64,000 bases of DNA from Halomonas alkalisoli (GCF_021412585.1 NZ_JAKCMI010000012.1:124001-188000), one strand, 5' to 3'; positions 9,677 to 17,980 are shown, counted from the first letter of the stretch. Notes: a model not told the origin generated them from the letters alone. Program-made: numbers and translations.

Positions 9677-9997
9677 TCACGGCTCCTGTAGCTTGACCAG
9701 CGTCCCGATCAGTTCCTTCGCCTGTTCGCCCTGCAGGGAATAGTAGATGGTCTGCGATGCCCGGCGTGTTGTCACCAGGCCTTCCCGGCGCAGGATGGCG
9801 AGATGTTGCGACAGGGCCGATTGACTCAGCGCTAGACGCTGATTGAGCTCGGTCACCGACAGCTCGGAGTTGTCGAGCAGACAGAGAATGCGTAGTCGGT
9901 TGTCATTGGCCAGCGCCTTCAGAAGGGCAGTGGCCTGGTCGATGGCGACATCTCCGGCTTCGAGCAGGCGGGATGCGTTGCTGTGCGAGGTGCTCAT
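9677..9997 (-). CDS. ArsR-family winged-helix transcriptional regulator
   Basis: 106-aa HTH_5/ArsR protein: ALANDNRLRILCLLDNSELSV leads into the recognition helix ALSQSALSQHLAILRREGLV and the wing TTRRASQTIYYSL. Only one cysteine is present (ILCLL), so the usual metal site (ELCVCDL) and the two-cysteine persulfide switch of SqrR/BigR are absent; the inducer is not evident. It is divergent from prpE across a 346-nt gap and could regulate itself or that gene. DNA binding is a safe prediction, the target is not. Confidence 0.85.
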   Translation of the reverse strand: MSTSHSNASRLLEAGDVAIDQATALLKALANDNRLRILCLLDNSELSVTELNQRLALSQSALSQHLAILRREGLVTTRRASQTIYYSLQGEQAKELIGTLVKLQEP

Positions 9998-10343
9998 GTC
10001 GATCTCCCGGTGTTGGCTGCCCGGCTGCTGCAGGCCGGGGCGGGCGGCTTCGGGCGGCTACCTCGGCCTGCGACAACAGCTGTCCAGCGAGCTGCGGCAG
10101 GAGGCAGGGGTGTGGCAGTGCCCTTCATGGTTATGGCATTGCTCATTTAGTTATCATTGATAGTGGCCCATTAGCTGTCAAACGTCGAATCAACGGGACT
10201 TTGACTTCGGTCGGAAAATCCGCCGATATTGTCAACAATTGCCCCATGGCTAGGGCTGATTAGCCGATGGTATGAAGGAAATTCTCGGGAAACTCTCTAG
10301 AGTGTCAACAATCCAAGGCAACCTCGTGTCGGACAGGACGCTC
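9998..10343. other. Non-coding gap between arsR-type gene and prpE, with repeated motif
   Basis: No credible gene lies in these 346 nt. The left part is GC-rich, the right part is AT-richer and probably carries both promoters. A 9-mer GTCAACAAT occurs at 10231-10239 and again at 10304-10312. The first copy is embedded in a dyad, ATTGT-CA-ACAAT (10228-10239). These are candidate binding sites for a regulator of prpE or of the divergent gene. Confidence 0.4.
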
Positions 10344-12254
10344 ATGACAACCTACAAAACCGAATTCAGCCGTTCCATCGAACAGCCCGAAGCCTTCTGG
10401 GCCGAGCAGGCTCGTCGCATTCCCTGGTTTACGCCGCCCAAGACCATACTTTCCTACGATGAGCAGCAGCATGCGCGCTGGTTCGTCGATGGCGAGCTGA
10501 ACATCTGTCATGCGGCGCTGGATCATCATGTCGAGCAGGGGCGGGGCGATCAGCCCGCTGTGCTGTGGGACTCTCCGGTTACCGACAGCAAGCGAACCTT
10601 GAGCTACCGCGAGATGCGCGATCAGGTGGCGCTATTCGCCGGGGCACTGAAAGAGCTGGGGGTCGAGAAGGGCGACCGGGTGGTCATCTATATGCCCATG
10701 GTGCCCGAGGCCCTCATGGCAATGTATGCCTGTGCGCGTCTGGGGGCGGTGCACTCCGTCGTCTTCGGCGGCTTCGCGCCGCACGAACTGGCTGTGCGCA
10801 TTGACGATGCCCGGCCCAAGGTGGTCGTGGCGGCCTCCTGCGGCATCGAGGTTGGCCGTGTCATCTCGTACAAGCCGATCATCGATGCCGCCATCGAACA
10901 GAGTGAGCACAAGCCGGACGCCTGCGTGATATTTCAGCGTGACCAGCAGCTCGCCGAGCTTGGCGAAGGCGACCACGACTGGGCAGAGCTGGTGGCGAAA
11001 GCGGAGCCGGTGGCGTGTGTGCCGGTCAAGGGCAGCGACCCGCTTTACGTGCTCTATACATCCGGTACCACTGGCAAACCCAAGGGTGTGGTTCGCGACA
11101 CCGGCGGCTATGCCGTCGCACTCCACTACTCGATGGAGGCGATTTACGACGTGGCCCCCGGGGAGGTGTTCTTCTCGGCCTCGGATGTGGGCTGGGTCGT
11201 GGGGCACTCCTACATCGTCTATGCCCCGCTGCTGCGAGGCTGTACCACCGTGGTCTACGAAGGAAAGCCGGTAAACACCCCGGATGCCGGCGCCTTCTGG
11301 CGATTGATCAGCGAGTATGGCGTGAAGAGCTTCTTTACCGCACCCACGGCCTTTCGCGCCATCAAGAAGGAGGACCCCGACGGCAAGCTGTTGGCGCAGT
11401 ACGATATTTCCAGCCTGAAGGCGCTGTTCCTTGCCGGAGAGCGGCTCGACCCACCGACCTTCCACTGGCTGGACGACCTGCTGGATGTTCCCGTGATCGA
11501 CCACTGGTGGCAGACGGAGACCGGCTGGCCCATTGCCGCCAACCTGCATGGCCTTGACCCGATGCCGACCAAGGCCGGTAGTGCCACGGTGCCGGTTCCC
11601 GGGTTCGACGTTCAGGTCCTCGACCGTGAGGGCGAGCAGGCCAAGCCGATGGAGCAGGGAAGCGTCGTCATCAAGCAGCCAATGCCTCCTGGCTGCCTGG
11701 TCGGTGTCTGGGGAGATTCCCGGCGCTTTCACAGTGCCTACATGGCCGCATTCCCGGGCTACTACCTGACCGGTGACGGCGGCTACTTCGACGAGGATGG
11801 CTATCTGTTCATCATGGGGCGCACCGATGACGTCATCAATATCGCCGGGCATCGCCTCTCCACCGGCGAGATGGAAGAAGTCGTGGGTGCCCACAAGGCC
11901 GTCGCTGAATGTGCAGTGATCGGCATCCATGACGCGCTCAAGGGGCAGGTGCCAGTGGGCCTTGTGATTCCCAAGGATGGTTTCGAAGGCGATGAGCTGG
12001 CCCTGGAAAACGAACTGATTGCCCTGGTGCGGGAGAAGATCGGGCCCATTGCCTGCTTCAAGCAGGTCCTGGTGGTGAACCGTCTGCCCAAGACGCGCTC
12101 CGGCAAGATACTGCGCAAGCTGCTGCGCAATATCGCCGATGGCAAGGAGTTCGGGGTCCCCTCGACCATTGATGACCCGGCCAGCCTGCAAGACGTCCAC
12201 GATGCGATGAAGGATCGTTCGGTGGGCGCTGCCCATGAGGCACGCCAGGTCTGA
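10344..12254 (+). CDS. prpE: Propionyl-CoA synthetase (acetyl-CoA synthetase-like)
   Basis: Activates propionate (or another short acid) with ATP and CoA. The 636-aa protein belongs to the acetyl-CoA synthetase branch of the ANL family: phosphate loop YTSGTTGKPKGVV, DVGWVVGHSYIVYAPLL, the WWQTETGWPI adenylate motif, GRTDDVINIAGHRLSTGEMEE hinge and C-terminal catalytic lysine in TRSGKILRK. The GVVRDTGGYAVAL wording favours PrpE over Acs. The start is the ATG at 10344 (MTTYKTEF); an earlier in-frame ATG adds 24 poorly conserved residues. The rest of the methylcitrate operon is not nearby. Because acs and prpE differ subtly, the substrate is inferred. Confidence 0.9.
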   Translation: MTTYKTEFSRSIEQPEAFWAEQARRIPWFTPPKTILSYDEQQHARWFVDGELNICHAALDHHVEQGRGDQPAVLWDSPVTDSKRTLSYREMRDQVALFAGALKELGVEKGDRVVIYMPMVPEALMAMYACARLGAVHSVVFGGFAPHELAVRIDDARPKVVVAASCGIEVGRVISYKPIIDAAIEQSEHKPDACVIFQRDQQLAELGEGDHDWAELVAKAEPVACVPVKGSDPLYVLYTSGTTGKPKGVVRDTGGYAVALHYSMEAIYDVAPGEVFFSASDVGWVVGHSYIVYAPLLRGCTTVVYEGKPVNTPDAGAFWRLISEYGVKSFFTAPTAFRAIKKEDPDGKLLAQYDISSLKALFLAGERLDPPTFHWLDDLLDVPVIDHWWQTETGWPIAANLHGLDPMPTKAGSATVPVPGFDVQVLDREGEQAKPMEQGSVVIKQPMPPGCLVGVWGDSRRFHSAYMAAFPGYYLTGDGGYFDEDGYLFIMGRTDDVINIAGHRLSTGEMEEVVGAHKAVAECAVIGIHDALKGQVPVGLVIPKDGFEGDELALENELIALVREKIGPIACFKQVLVVNRLPKTRSGKILRKLLRNIADGKEFGVPSTIDDPASLQDVHDAMKDRSVGAAHEARQV

Positions 12255-12288
12255 GCGGTGCCGCCTTGACCATGCCCCCTGGGCTGCG

Positions 12289-12313
12289 TGACGCCACCCA
12301 CCGGGTGGCGTCA
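12289..12313 (+). terminator. Terminator-like hairpin after prpE
   Basis: An 11-bp perfect stem TGACGCCACCC / GGGTGGCGTCA with a 3-nt loop starts 34 nt after the prpE stop. The following sequence is TTGCGTT, only mildly T-rich. Confidence 0.6.
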
Positions 12314-12333
12314 TTGCGTTCGGGGGCGGCGCA

Positions 12334-12363
12334 TTGGCCAGTGCCCGCCATCACACGTATAAT
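12334..12363 (+). promoter_or_regulatory. Sigma70-type promoter of yhhQ
   Basis: TTGGCC (12334-12339), 18-nt spacer, perfect TATAAT (12358-12363). Transcription would begin near 12370 and give a leader of about 75 nt before the yhhQ ATG. Confidence 0.6.
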
Positions 12364-12374
12364 CCGCGCCTTTC

Positions 12375-12446
12375 CGAGGGTTCCCTCACCCCTCATTGTG
12401 CAACGACACGACTCCGTTCGGCGGGGTCGTCAAAAAGGACCGGCCG
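12375..12446 (+). promoter_or_regulatory. Structured leader of yhhQ, possible riboswitch or RNA thermometer-like element
   Basis: The leader contains a possible short stem GAGGG/CCCTC and then a 9-bp hairpin ACGACTCCG-TTCGG-CGGGGTCGT (12409-12431) directly followed by CAAAAAGGA, which holds the Shine-Dalgarno sequence. The downstream gene transports queuosine precursors and preQ1 riboswitches use a pairing to an A-rich, SD-containing tail, so a link is tempting. I cannot match it to a known preQ1 consensus. Confidence 0.25.
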
Positions 12447-13118
12447 ATGTTCGTGTTGAAGGAAGCCCAGTACCGCCGCTGCCTCATGCTGCTGGTGGCG
12501 TTTCATATCCTGATTATCGCGGCCAGCAACTACCTGGTTCAGCTGCCCTTCACGCTGTTCGGGTTCCATACGACCTGGGGCGCCTTCAGCTTTCCCTTCA
12601 TCTTCCTGGCCACCGACCTGACCGTTCGGCTATTCGGCAAGGAAGCGGCGCGCGCCATCGTCATGCGCGTCATGCTGCCGGCACTGGTTATCTCCTATGT
12701 GGTATCGGTGATCTTTCCTCGGGGGGGCTTTGCCGGGGTGGAGGCCTTGGGCGAGTGGAACCTCTTCGTGGCGCGTATCGCCCTGGCGAGCTTCATGGCC
12801 TATGTGCTGGGACAGCTGCTCGACGTCCAGGTCTTCGACCGGCTTCGCGGGTTGAAGTCCTGGTGGGTGGCGCCTGCGATATCGACCGTCTTCGGTAACC
12901 TGGCCGATACCGCAGCCTTCTTCGCCACGGCGTTCTACCGCAGCCCCGACCCCTTCATGGCAGCCAACTGGGTCGAGATCGCCACCGTCGACTATGTGAT
13001 CAAGCTTGGCATCAGCCTGCTGTTCTTCCTTCCGCTTTACGGTGTGCTCCTCGCCTGGCTGAGCCGCCGGTTGGTCATCCTGACCGGCCAGCAGGACCTG
13101 GCGCCGCAGCACCCCTGA
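12447..13118 (+). CDS. yhhQ: Queuosine precursor transporter YhhQ (VUT family)
   Basis: Inner-membrane importer of queuosine precursors (preQ0/preQ1), used for the wobble modification of tRNA. The 223-aa protein, started at ATG 12447 after AAAGGA, has six predicted hydrophobic helices. It shows family marks such as NYLVQLPF, WGAFSFPFIFLATDLTVRLFG, the GGFAGVEALG loop and AISTVFGNLADTAAFFATAF. A good promoter precedes it. It stands alone between prpE and the esterase. Confidence 0.92.
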   Translation: MFVLKEAQYRRCLMLLVAFHILIIAASNYLVQLPFTLFGFHTTWGAFSFPFIFLATDLTVRLFGKEAARAIVMRVMLPALVISYVVSVIFPRGGFAGVEALGEWNLFVARIALASFMAYVLGQLLDVQVFDRLRGLKSWWVAPAISTVFGNLADTAAFFATAFYRSPDPFMAANWVEIATVDYVIKLGISLLFFLPLYGVLLAWLSRRLVILTGQQDLAPQHP

Positions 13119-13156
13119 CTCGAACCGTTCCGACTCGAACCTGCACTGGAGGCCCG

Positions 13157-13939
13157 ATGACTGTCGAACTCAACTATGTCGATACCGGTGGCGAAGGTAC
13201 GCCGCTGTTCGTTGTGCACGGCCTGCTGGGCAGCGCCGACAACTGGCGTTCCCACGTCAAGCAATGGCAGGAGCGCCACCGAGTGGTGGCCGTGGATCTT
13301 CGCAACCATGGCCGCTCTCCCCATGTCGAGGGCATGAGCTACAGCGAGATGGCTCAGGACCTACTGGCGCTGATGGAGCGACTCGGTATCCAGCGGGCTC
13401 ACCTGCTGGGACACTCCATGGGCGGCAAGGTGGTTGTCTCACTCGCGCGGCTGGCCCCGGAGCGTGTCGCTTCGCTGATCGTCGCCGATATCGCGCCCCA
13501 GGCCTACGGCCATGGCCACGACGACGTCTTTGCCGGACTTCGCCGACTGGAGGAGGGCAGGCCTGCCAACCGACGCGAGGCCGACGCACTATTGGCGGAG
13601 CACGTCGAGGAGCGTGGCACGCGCCTGTTCCTGGCCACCAACCTTCAGCGCGGTGAGGCTGGCGAGCTCGAGCTCCGTATCGGTCTCGACGAGATCGAAG
13701 CGGGCTATCAGGAGATCATGCAGGCGCCGGCAGGCCAGGGGGCCTTCGATGGGCCCACGCTGGTACTGCGTGGGGGGAACTCCCGCTACGTCACCGACGA
13801 GATGATACCGAGGCTGCGTGAGGTGTTGCCCCGGGCCGAGATCAAGACCCTGGAAGGGGCGGGACACTGGTTGCATGCGGAAGATCCCGACGCCTTCCAG
13901 GCAGCGGTGAACGGCTTCCTCGACTCGCTGGAGAGCTGA
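13157..13939 (+). CDS. ybfF: Alpha/beta hydrolase, YbfF-type esterase
   Basis: 260-aa cytosolic serine hydrolase. The nucleophile elbow is GHSMGGKVV (Ser near residue 92), the oxyanion region is VHGLLGSADNW, and the catalytic His is in GAGHWLHAEDP near the C-terminus. The length and the LRNHGRSPHVEGMSYSEMAQDL wording fit YbfF, which in E. coli hydrolyses short acyl-CoA and small esters. The start ATG follows GGAGG. It follows yhhQ by 38 nt and may be co-transcribed. Its tail faces the THI5-like gene with an 18-nt gap. Confidence 0.88.
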   Translation: MTVELNYVDTGGEGTPLFVVHGLLGSADNWRSHVKQWQERHRVVAVDLRNHGRSPHVEGMSYSEMAQDLLALMERLGIQRAHLLGHSMGGKVVVSLARLAPERVASLIVADIAPQAYGHGHDDVFAGLRRLEEGRPANRREADALLAEHVEERGTRLFLATNLQRGEAGELELRIGLDEIEAGYQEIMQAPAGQGAFDGPTLVLRGGNSRYVTDEMIPRLREVLPRAEIKTLEGAGHWLHAEDPDAFQAAVNGFLDSLES

Positions 13940-13957
13940 CGCTCCCGAGGGCACGAA

Positions 13958-15217
13958 TCAGGGCGTGAGCGCGCCAAGGTCGATGGCGAGTCGTTCCAGT
14001 GGGGTCGTCGTTTCGACTACGCCTGCGTCAAGCAGGTATTGCTCGAAGCGGTGGTAGCGTCCGTGGTCCACGGCGGCAGGCTGCAGCGAGAGACGTGGGA
14101 AGATGTGGCTCCAGGCCTCGCGGGTGGCCGGGTCATCCAGCGCCGGTTCCGACGCCGCCAGCAGCTCCCAGGCTCGTTCGGGATGATTGAATATCCAGAG
14201 GGTTGCCTCCTCGATGGCCGCCACGAGAGCGCGGATGGCCTCGCGCTTGCCGTTCAGCTTGTCCCGGTTGGCCATCAGGATCAGGCCATCATGGCTGGGA
14301 ATGCCGTGCTCCTCGACGCTCAGAAAGCGGGAGGAGACGCCTTCATCCACCAGTTGCCGCGGCAGCAGGAAGCGGTGGTTGATCATCACGCCATCGACGA
14401 TTCCTTCTCGCAGGCTGTCCCGCGCCGTGTAATGCACGTCACGGGCGTCCACCAGCTCGATCCCCTTCTCCAGGGTCAGCAGGTTGGCCAGCAGCCGGGA
14501 GAGCAGGATGTCGCGCCCGTCCAGGTCGGTATAGCCGAGGTGTGCGCCGTCGAGGCCGAGTTCGCCATTGTCGGTGGCCGGCGGATCTCGCAGCAACAGC
14601 CCCGCCATCGGGGTGCCGACGAGCGTGGCGACACGAATCAATGGCAGCCCCTTGCTCGCCAGCAGATGTAGCTGCGGTTGCCTGCCCAGCGCCAGATCGG
14701 TTCTGCCGGCCGCCAACAGCTTGGCCGGCACATTGGGGTCCGCCGGGCTGACCAGGGTGACATCCAGCCCTCGGCGAGCGAACATTCCCTTCTCTCGTGC
14801 CACCAGCAGGGCGGCATGCTGGGGGTTGAGGTACCAGTCCAGGGTGATCTCGAGCCGAATCAGGGGGGGTGGAACGATCGGCTCGGCAGGTGTGCTGGCG
14901 ACGGAGGGGATCTCGGCCTCTTCCATGTCGGCGACGGACGTGGGCTCCTCCGGCAGAAACAGTTCGATGAAGGAGGGCTCTGGGACCTGCGGCGGTAGCT
15001 GGACGAGCGGGGTCAACTCACTCTGTGCCAGGGCTTCCGCCCGGTAGAATGCCGCCGGAGGAACGACGACTTCGGTTTTCAGGATCAGTGGCGGTGCGAC
15101 CAGGGCGTCGGAGGATTCCAGCGGGGAATCGGCGAGCGCTAGGGCTGGAGTGAGGGAAAACGACAAGACCATTGGCGCCAGAACGCGTACTGCGAACCAT
15201 CGATAGGATCTAGCCAT
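13958..15217 (-). CDS. THI5/NMT1-like substrate-binding protein with long acidic proline-rich linker
   Basis: Exported 419-aa protein. A signal peptide (about residues 1-30, ending ALALA) is followed by roughly 90 residues rich in Pro, Glu and Val. The NMT1/THI5-like binding domain starts near residue 122 (ITLDWYLNPQHAALLVAREKGMF). The domain retains the pyrimidine-binding-type wording, so it could bind a thiamine-pyrimidine precursor or another small ligand. Periplasmic partners would normally be an ABC permease and ATPase, but none is nearby. The start at 15217 is chosen because translation from 15304 would add a non-signal leader. The long linker is unusual and may hold the domain away from a membrane partner. 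Confidence 0.75.
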   Translation of the reverse strand: MARSYRWFAVRVLAPMVLSFSLTPALALADSPLESSDALVAPPLILKTEVVVPPAAFYRAEALAQSELTPLVQLPPQVPEPSFIELFLPEEPTSVADMEEAEIPSVASTPAEPIVPPPLIRLEITLDWYLNPQHAALLVAREKGMFARRGLDVTLVSPADPNVPAKLLAAGRTDLALGRQPQLHLLASKGLPLIRVATLVGTPMAGLLLRDPPATDNGELGLDGAHLGYTDLDGRDILLSRLLANLLTLEKGIELVDARDVHYTARDSLREGIVDGVMINHRFLLPRQLVDEGVSSRFLSVEEHGIPSHDGLILMANRDKLNGKREAIRALVAAIEEATLWIFNHPERAWELLAASEPALDDPATREAWSHIFPRLSLQPAAVDHGRYHRFEQYLLDAGVVETTTPLERLAIDLGALTP

Positions 15218-15362
15218 GGGATGGGGGCGTCTCCGGCAGCGATAGCAATCAATCGGGGAGGGCCAGTTTAGCCTTGCTGAACGGCCGAAGGCCAGCGGCG
15301 CCATTCACTGCCCCGTTCCTCCTTGCATGGCATAATGATGGGCTCCGCGCCTTGAGGCCTCT

Positions 15363-17069
15363 ATGGATACCATCAATACCCTTTTCCTGTTAAGTGGTTT
15401 TCTGATCGCTCTCAGCGTACTGGCCAGCCGTCTCTCCTCCATGGTGGGGCTGCCCCTGCTGCTGATCTTCCTGGGGCTGGGGATGCTGGCGGGCGAGGAG
15501 GGCGTGCTGGGCATCCAGTTCGACGACTACTCTATGGCCTTCCTCATCGGACACCTGGCCTTGGCCATGATCCTGCTGGATGGGGGGCTTCGCACACGCC
15601 TCAAGACCTTTCGGGTAGGCTTCAAGCCAGCCTTGTCACTGGCGACGTTCGGTGTGTTCGTCACCAGTGCGCTGGTCGGTGTCATCGCGATGTGGGTGTT
15701 CGATCTCACCATCGTCCAGGGCCTGCTGGTGGGGGCGATCGTCGGATCCACCGACGCGGCCGCCGTCTTCTCCATGCTCAGCGGGCGCGGAGTCCATCTC
15801 AATGAGCGTGTCAGTGCCACCCTGGAGATCGAGTCCGGCACCAACGACCCCATGGCGATCTTCCTGACCCTGCTGCTGGTCGAGGTCCTGGTGGGCGACA
15901 TCCGGGGCGTGTCGTCCACCCTGCTGTTCCTGATCACCCAGTTCGGCCTGGCACTCTTGATTGGCCTGGGTGCGGGCTGGCTGAGCGGCAAGCTCCTGCG
16001 CTGGCTGGATCTCGCGCCGGGCCTGTACGCCTTGCTGGCCCTGGCCCTTGGCTTTTTCGTTTTCGGCCTGACCAGCTTCCTCGGGGGGAGCGGCTTCCTG
16101 GCGATCTACCTGACCGGCCTGATGATAGGCAACCAGCCGGGACGCCACCTCAACTTCATCCTGCCCGTTCACGATGGGCTGGCGTGGCTGAGCCAGATCG
16201 GGCTCTTCCTCATTCTTGGCCTGTTGGTCAGCCCCAGTGGCCTGCTGGAGTATGCGCTGCCGGCTTCGCTGGTGGCCCTGGCACTGATCTTCGTGGCCCG
16301 GCCGCTGGCGGTGTTGATTACCGTCAAGCCCTTCTTCAAGTTTCGCTGGCGAGAGATCGGCTTCCTCTCCTGGGTGGGGTTGCGGGGGGCCGTGCCTATC
16401 GTGCTGGCCATCTTTCCGGTAATCGGCGGGGTCGATAACGCGGAGCTCTACTTCAATGTCGCGTTTGCCGTGGTCTTGATGTCACTACTCATACAGGGGG
16501 GGACGCTGCCATTGATGGCGCGCTGGATGCGCGTCGAGATCCCCCAGGGTGTAACGCCCAACCACCGGGGCCCGCTGGGTATTCTGCCCGAGAACGACTA
16601 CGAGATGTTCGTCTATAAGGTCGACAACCAGGACCTGGACGATGTGCCGATACGGCTGCTGCGCTTTCCTTCCGGTGCCGTCATTTCGGCGCTGTTCCGC
16701 CAGCACGCCATGCTGCATCCCAAGGGCAGTACCCGGCTCAAGCTGGGTGATGTGATCTGCGTGATCGGGCGTAGCGACGATCTCCCGGCCTTGAATCGAC
16801 TGTTCAGTGGCGATGCCAAGCTCAAGCAGGAGCGAGCTTTCTTCGGCACCTTCACCTTCGATGGGGAAGCGCTGATGCGCGATATCGCCGGCGTCTACGG
16901 CTTGACCCTGAGCCCTGGCGAGAGCGATATGACCCTCGCAGACTTCGTCTCCTTGAGGGTTGGCGGCCACCCGGTCGTCGGTGATGACGTGGACTGGCAT
17001 GGCATCCACTGGGTGGTCAGCGAAATGGATGGCAACAGGGTGACGCGAGTCGGTCTACGCCTCTATTGA
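15363..17069 (+). CDS. cvrA: K+/H+ antiporter CvrA (NhaP2 type)
   Basis: 568-aa CPA1-family cation/proton antiporter of the inner membrane. The first two thirds are about 12 helices with GLPLLLIFLGLGMLAGEEG, the GAIVGSTDAAAVF and ESGTNDPMAIFLTLLLVE motifs (the ND ion site) and WVGLRGAVPIVLAIFP. The cytosolic C-terminus has a TrkA_C domain (about 405-490, RLLRFPSGAVISALFR...LKLGDVICVIG) and a CorC/HlyC-like end. NhaP2/CvrA proteins help in volume control and K+ balance at low osmolarity, which suits a halophile. It is divergent from the THI5-like gene. Confidence 0.92.
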   Translation: MDTINTLFLLSGFLIALSVLASRLSSMVGLPLLLIFLGLGMLAGEEGVLGIQFDDYSMAFLIGHLALAMILLDGGLRTRLKTFRVGFKPALSLATFGVFVTSALVGVIAMWVFDLTIVQGLLVGAIVGSTDAAAVFSMLSGRGVHLNERVSATLEIESGTNDPMAIFLTLLLVEVLVGDIRGVSSTLLFLITQFGLALLIGLGAGWLSGKLLRWLDLAPGLYALLALALGFFVFGLTSFLGGSGFLAIYLTGLMIGNQPGRHLNFILPVHDGLAWLSQIGLFLILGLLVSPSGLLEYALPASLVALALIFVARPLAVLITVKPFFKFRWREIGFLSWVGLRGAVPIVLAIFPVIGGVDNAELYFNVAFAVVLMSLLIQGGTLPLMARWMRVEIPQGVTPNHRGPLGILPENDYEMFVYKVDNQDLDDVPIRLLRFPSGAVISALFRQHAMLHPKGSTRLKLGDVICVIGRSDDLPALNRLFSGDAKLKQERAFFGTFTFDGEALMRDIAGVYGLTLSPGESDMTLADFVSLRVGGHPVVGDDVDWHGIHWVVSEMDGNRVTRVGLRLY

Positions 17070-17107
17070 GCCGTTTGCCATGATGAAGCTGTGGGGCGGG
17101 CTCCGTT

Positions 17108-17653
17108 TCACTTCGCTCGCTGGCGTTCGGTGAGCGTGACCTCCACCGACTGCTCGGGACTCGCCAGCCAGAGCATGCCATCCTGAATGGTGCAGTTCAG
17201 CGACATGCTTTTGGCTGCCAGTGAGGCCAGGGCTTGAACCGATGCGACGTCGACATCTACCACCGTCAGGTTGGCAAGGGTGGCGAGCTTGGTGTGGTGC
17301 TGATCCCACCAGAGCGATGCGCCATTCCCGCTGTAGGTATAGAGCGTGACCTGGCGAGCCCGGCCGCAGGCCTTGCGAATGTCCTTCTCGTCAGGCTGGC
17401 CCAACTGAATCCAGTGTTCGATGGCCCCGGTCAGATCCTTCACCCAGAGGTCGGGCTCATCATCGGTACTGAGGCCCCGGCCGAAGGCCAGCGACTCGTC
17501 CGCATGGCGAGCGAATGCCAGTAATCGCACCATCATGCGCTCATCGGTTTCCGATGGGTGGCGCGCCACTGTCAGGGAGTGGTCTGCATAGTAATGCCGA
17601 TCCATGTCAGCGATCTGCAGCTGGGCCTTGTGAATCGTTGCCTTCGATGCCAT
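17108..17653 (-). CDS. yaeQ: YaeQ family protein
   Basis: 181-aa YaeQ protein, a PD-(D/E)XK nuclease-like fold. Family wording is clear: ATIHKAQLQIADMDRHYYADH, ETDERMMVRLLAFARHA, GLSTDDEPDLWVKDLTG, HWIQLGQPDEKDIRKACGRA. The LWV motif near the DEPD stretch may be the metal site of the fold. E. coli YaeQ suppresses an rfaH haemolysin defect; no biochemical role is fixed. It lies tail to tail with cvrA. The upstream 327 nt are non-coding and repeat-rich. Confidence 0.92.
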   Translation of the reverse strand: MASKATIHKAQLQIADMDRHYYADHSLTVARHPSETDERMMVRLLAFARHADESLAFGRGLSTDDEPDLWVKDLTGAIEHWIQLGQPDEKDIRKACGRARQVTLYTYSGNGASLWWDQHHTKLATLANLTVVDVDVASVQALASLAAKSMSLNCTIQDGMLWLASPEQSVEVTLTERQRAK

Positions 17654-17783
17654 TTGCCGTCGATACCTTGCTCAGAGGAGGGCCCATGATGCCACAATCG
17701 GGCACGCTTCGACTCGACGCCGGTAAAGATGACAACAAAAGGGGACGCCGGCTCACTTCCGGCTTGCCATTCCGGAGGTAAAA

Positions 17784-17824
17784 GGTCTACGTTTCTACCA
17801 GTCGGGTCTACGTTTCTCGACTGG
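17784..17824. repeat. Two 13-bp direct repeats, 21-bp period, with inverted repeat
   Basis: GGTCTACGTTTCT occurs at 17784-17796 and 17805-17817, a 21-bp period (two helical turns). The second copy is bracketed by CCAGTCG (17798-17804) and CGACTGG (17818-17824), which can form a 7-bp stem. Nothing in the window repeats it elsewhere that I noticed. It may be a regulator-binding site or the remnant of a mobile repeat. Confidence 0.7.
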
Positions 17825-17888
17825 TTAAGTACCCGAAAGTAAACGAAAAACCATTAGCGTAATATCAGCGTAAGTCTTTGCCGGGTAA

Positions 17889-17909
17889 TGTAACTGTCGG
17901 ACCGTTACA
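17889..17909. promoter_or_regulatory. 21-bp near-perfect dyad, operator candidate
   Basis: TGTAAC-TGTCGGACC-GTTACA is an inverted repeat with nine of ten base pairs matched around a central G. It lies 72 bp upstream of the 28-aa micro-ORF start, a normal place for an operator. The regulator is unknown. Confidence 0.55.
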
Positions 17910-17980
17910 TGCGCATTGTGAGCCATCAAGCTGCCATGCGAAACCGCCTGGACACGAAGCGCCAATACACGGAGGTAGTC

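Larger units (their letters stand above)
17654..17980. other. Repeat-rich non-coding gap upstream of yaeQ and a micro-ORF
   Basis: Most of this stretch lacks a credible gene. It contains two direct 13-bp repeats at 17784-17817, an inverted repeat around the second copy, an AT-richer zone at 17820-17880 and a 21-bp dyad at 17889-17909. These are listed separately. Base composition is lower in GC than the neighbouring genes. Confidence 0.5.

Noticed and set aside
10632..12314. A 560-codon open frame on the minus strand
   Set aside because: It is antisense to prpE and without domain support.
12409..12431. Terminator before yhhQ
   Set aside because: The hairpin is followed by an A-rich tract with the ribosome site and not by a T-run, so it is not an intrinsic terminator on either strand.
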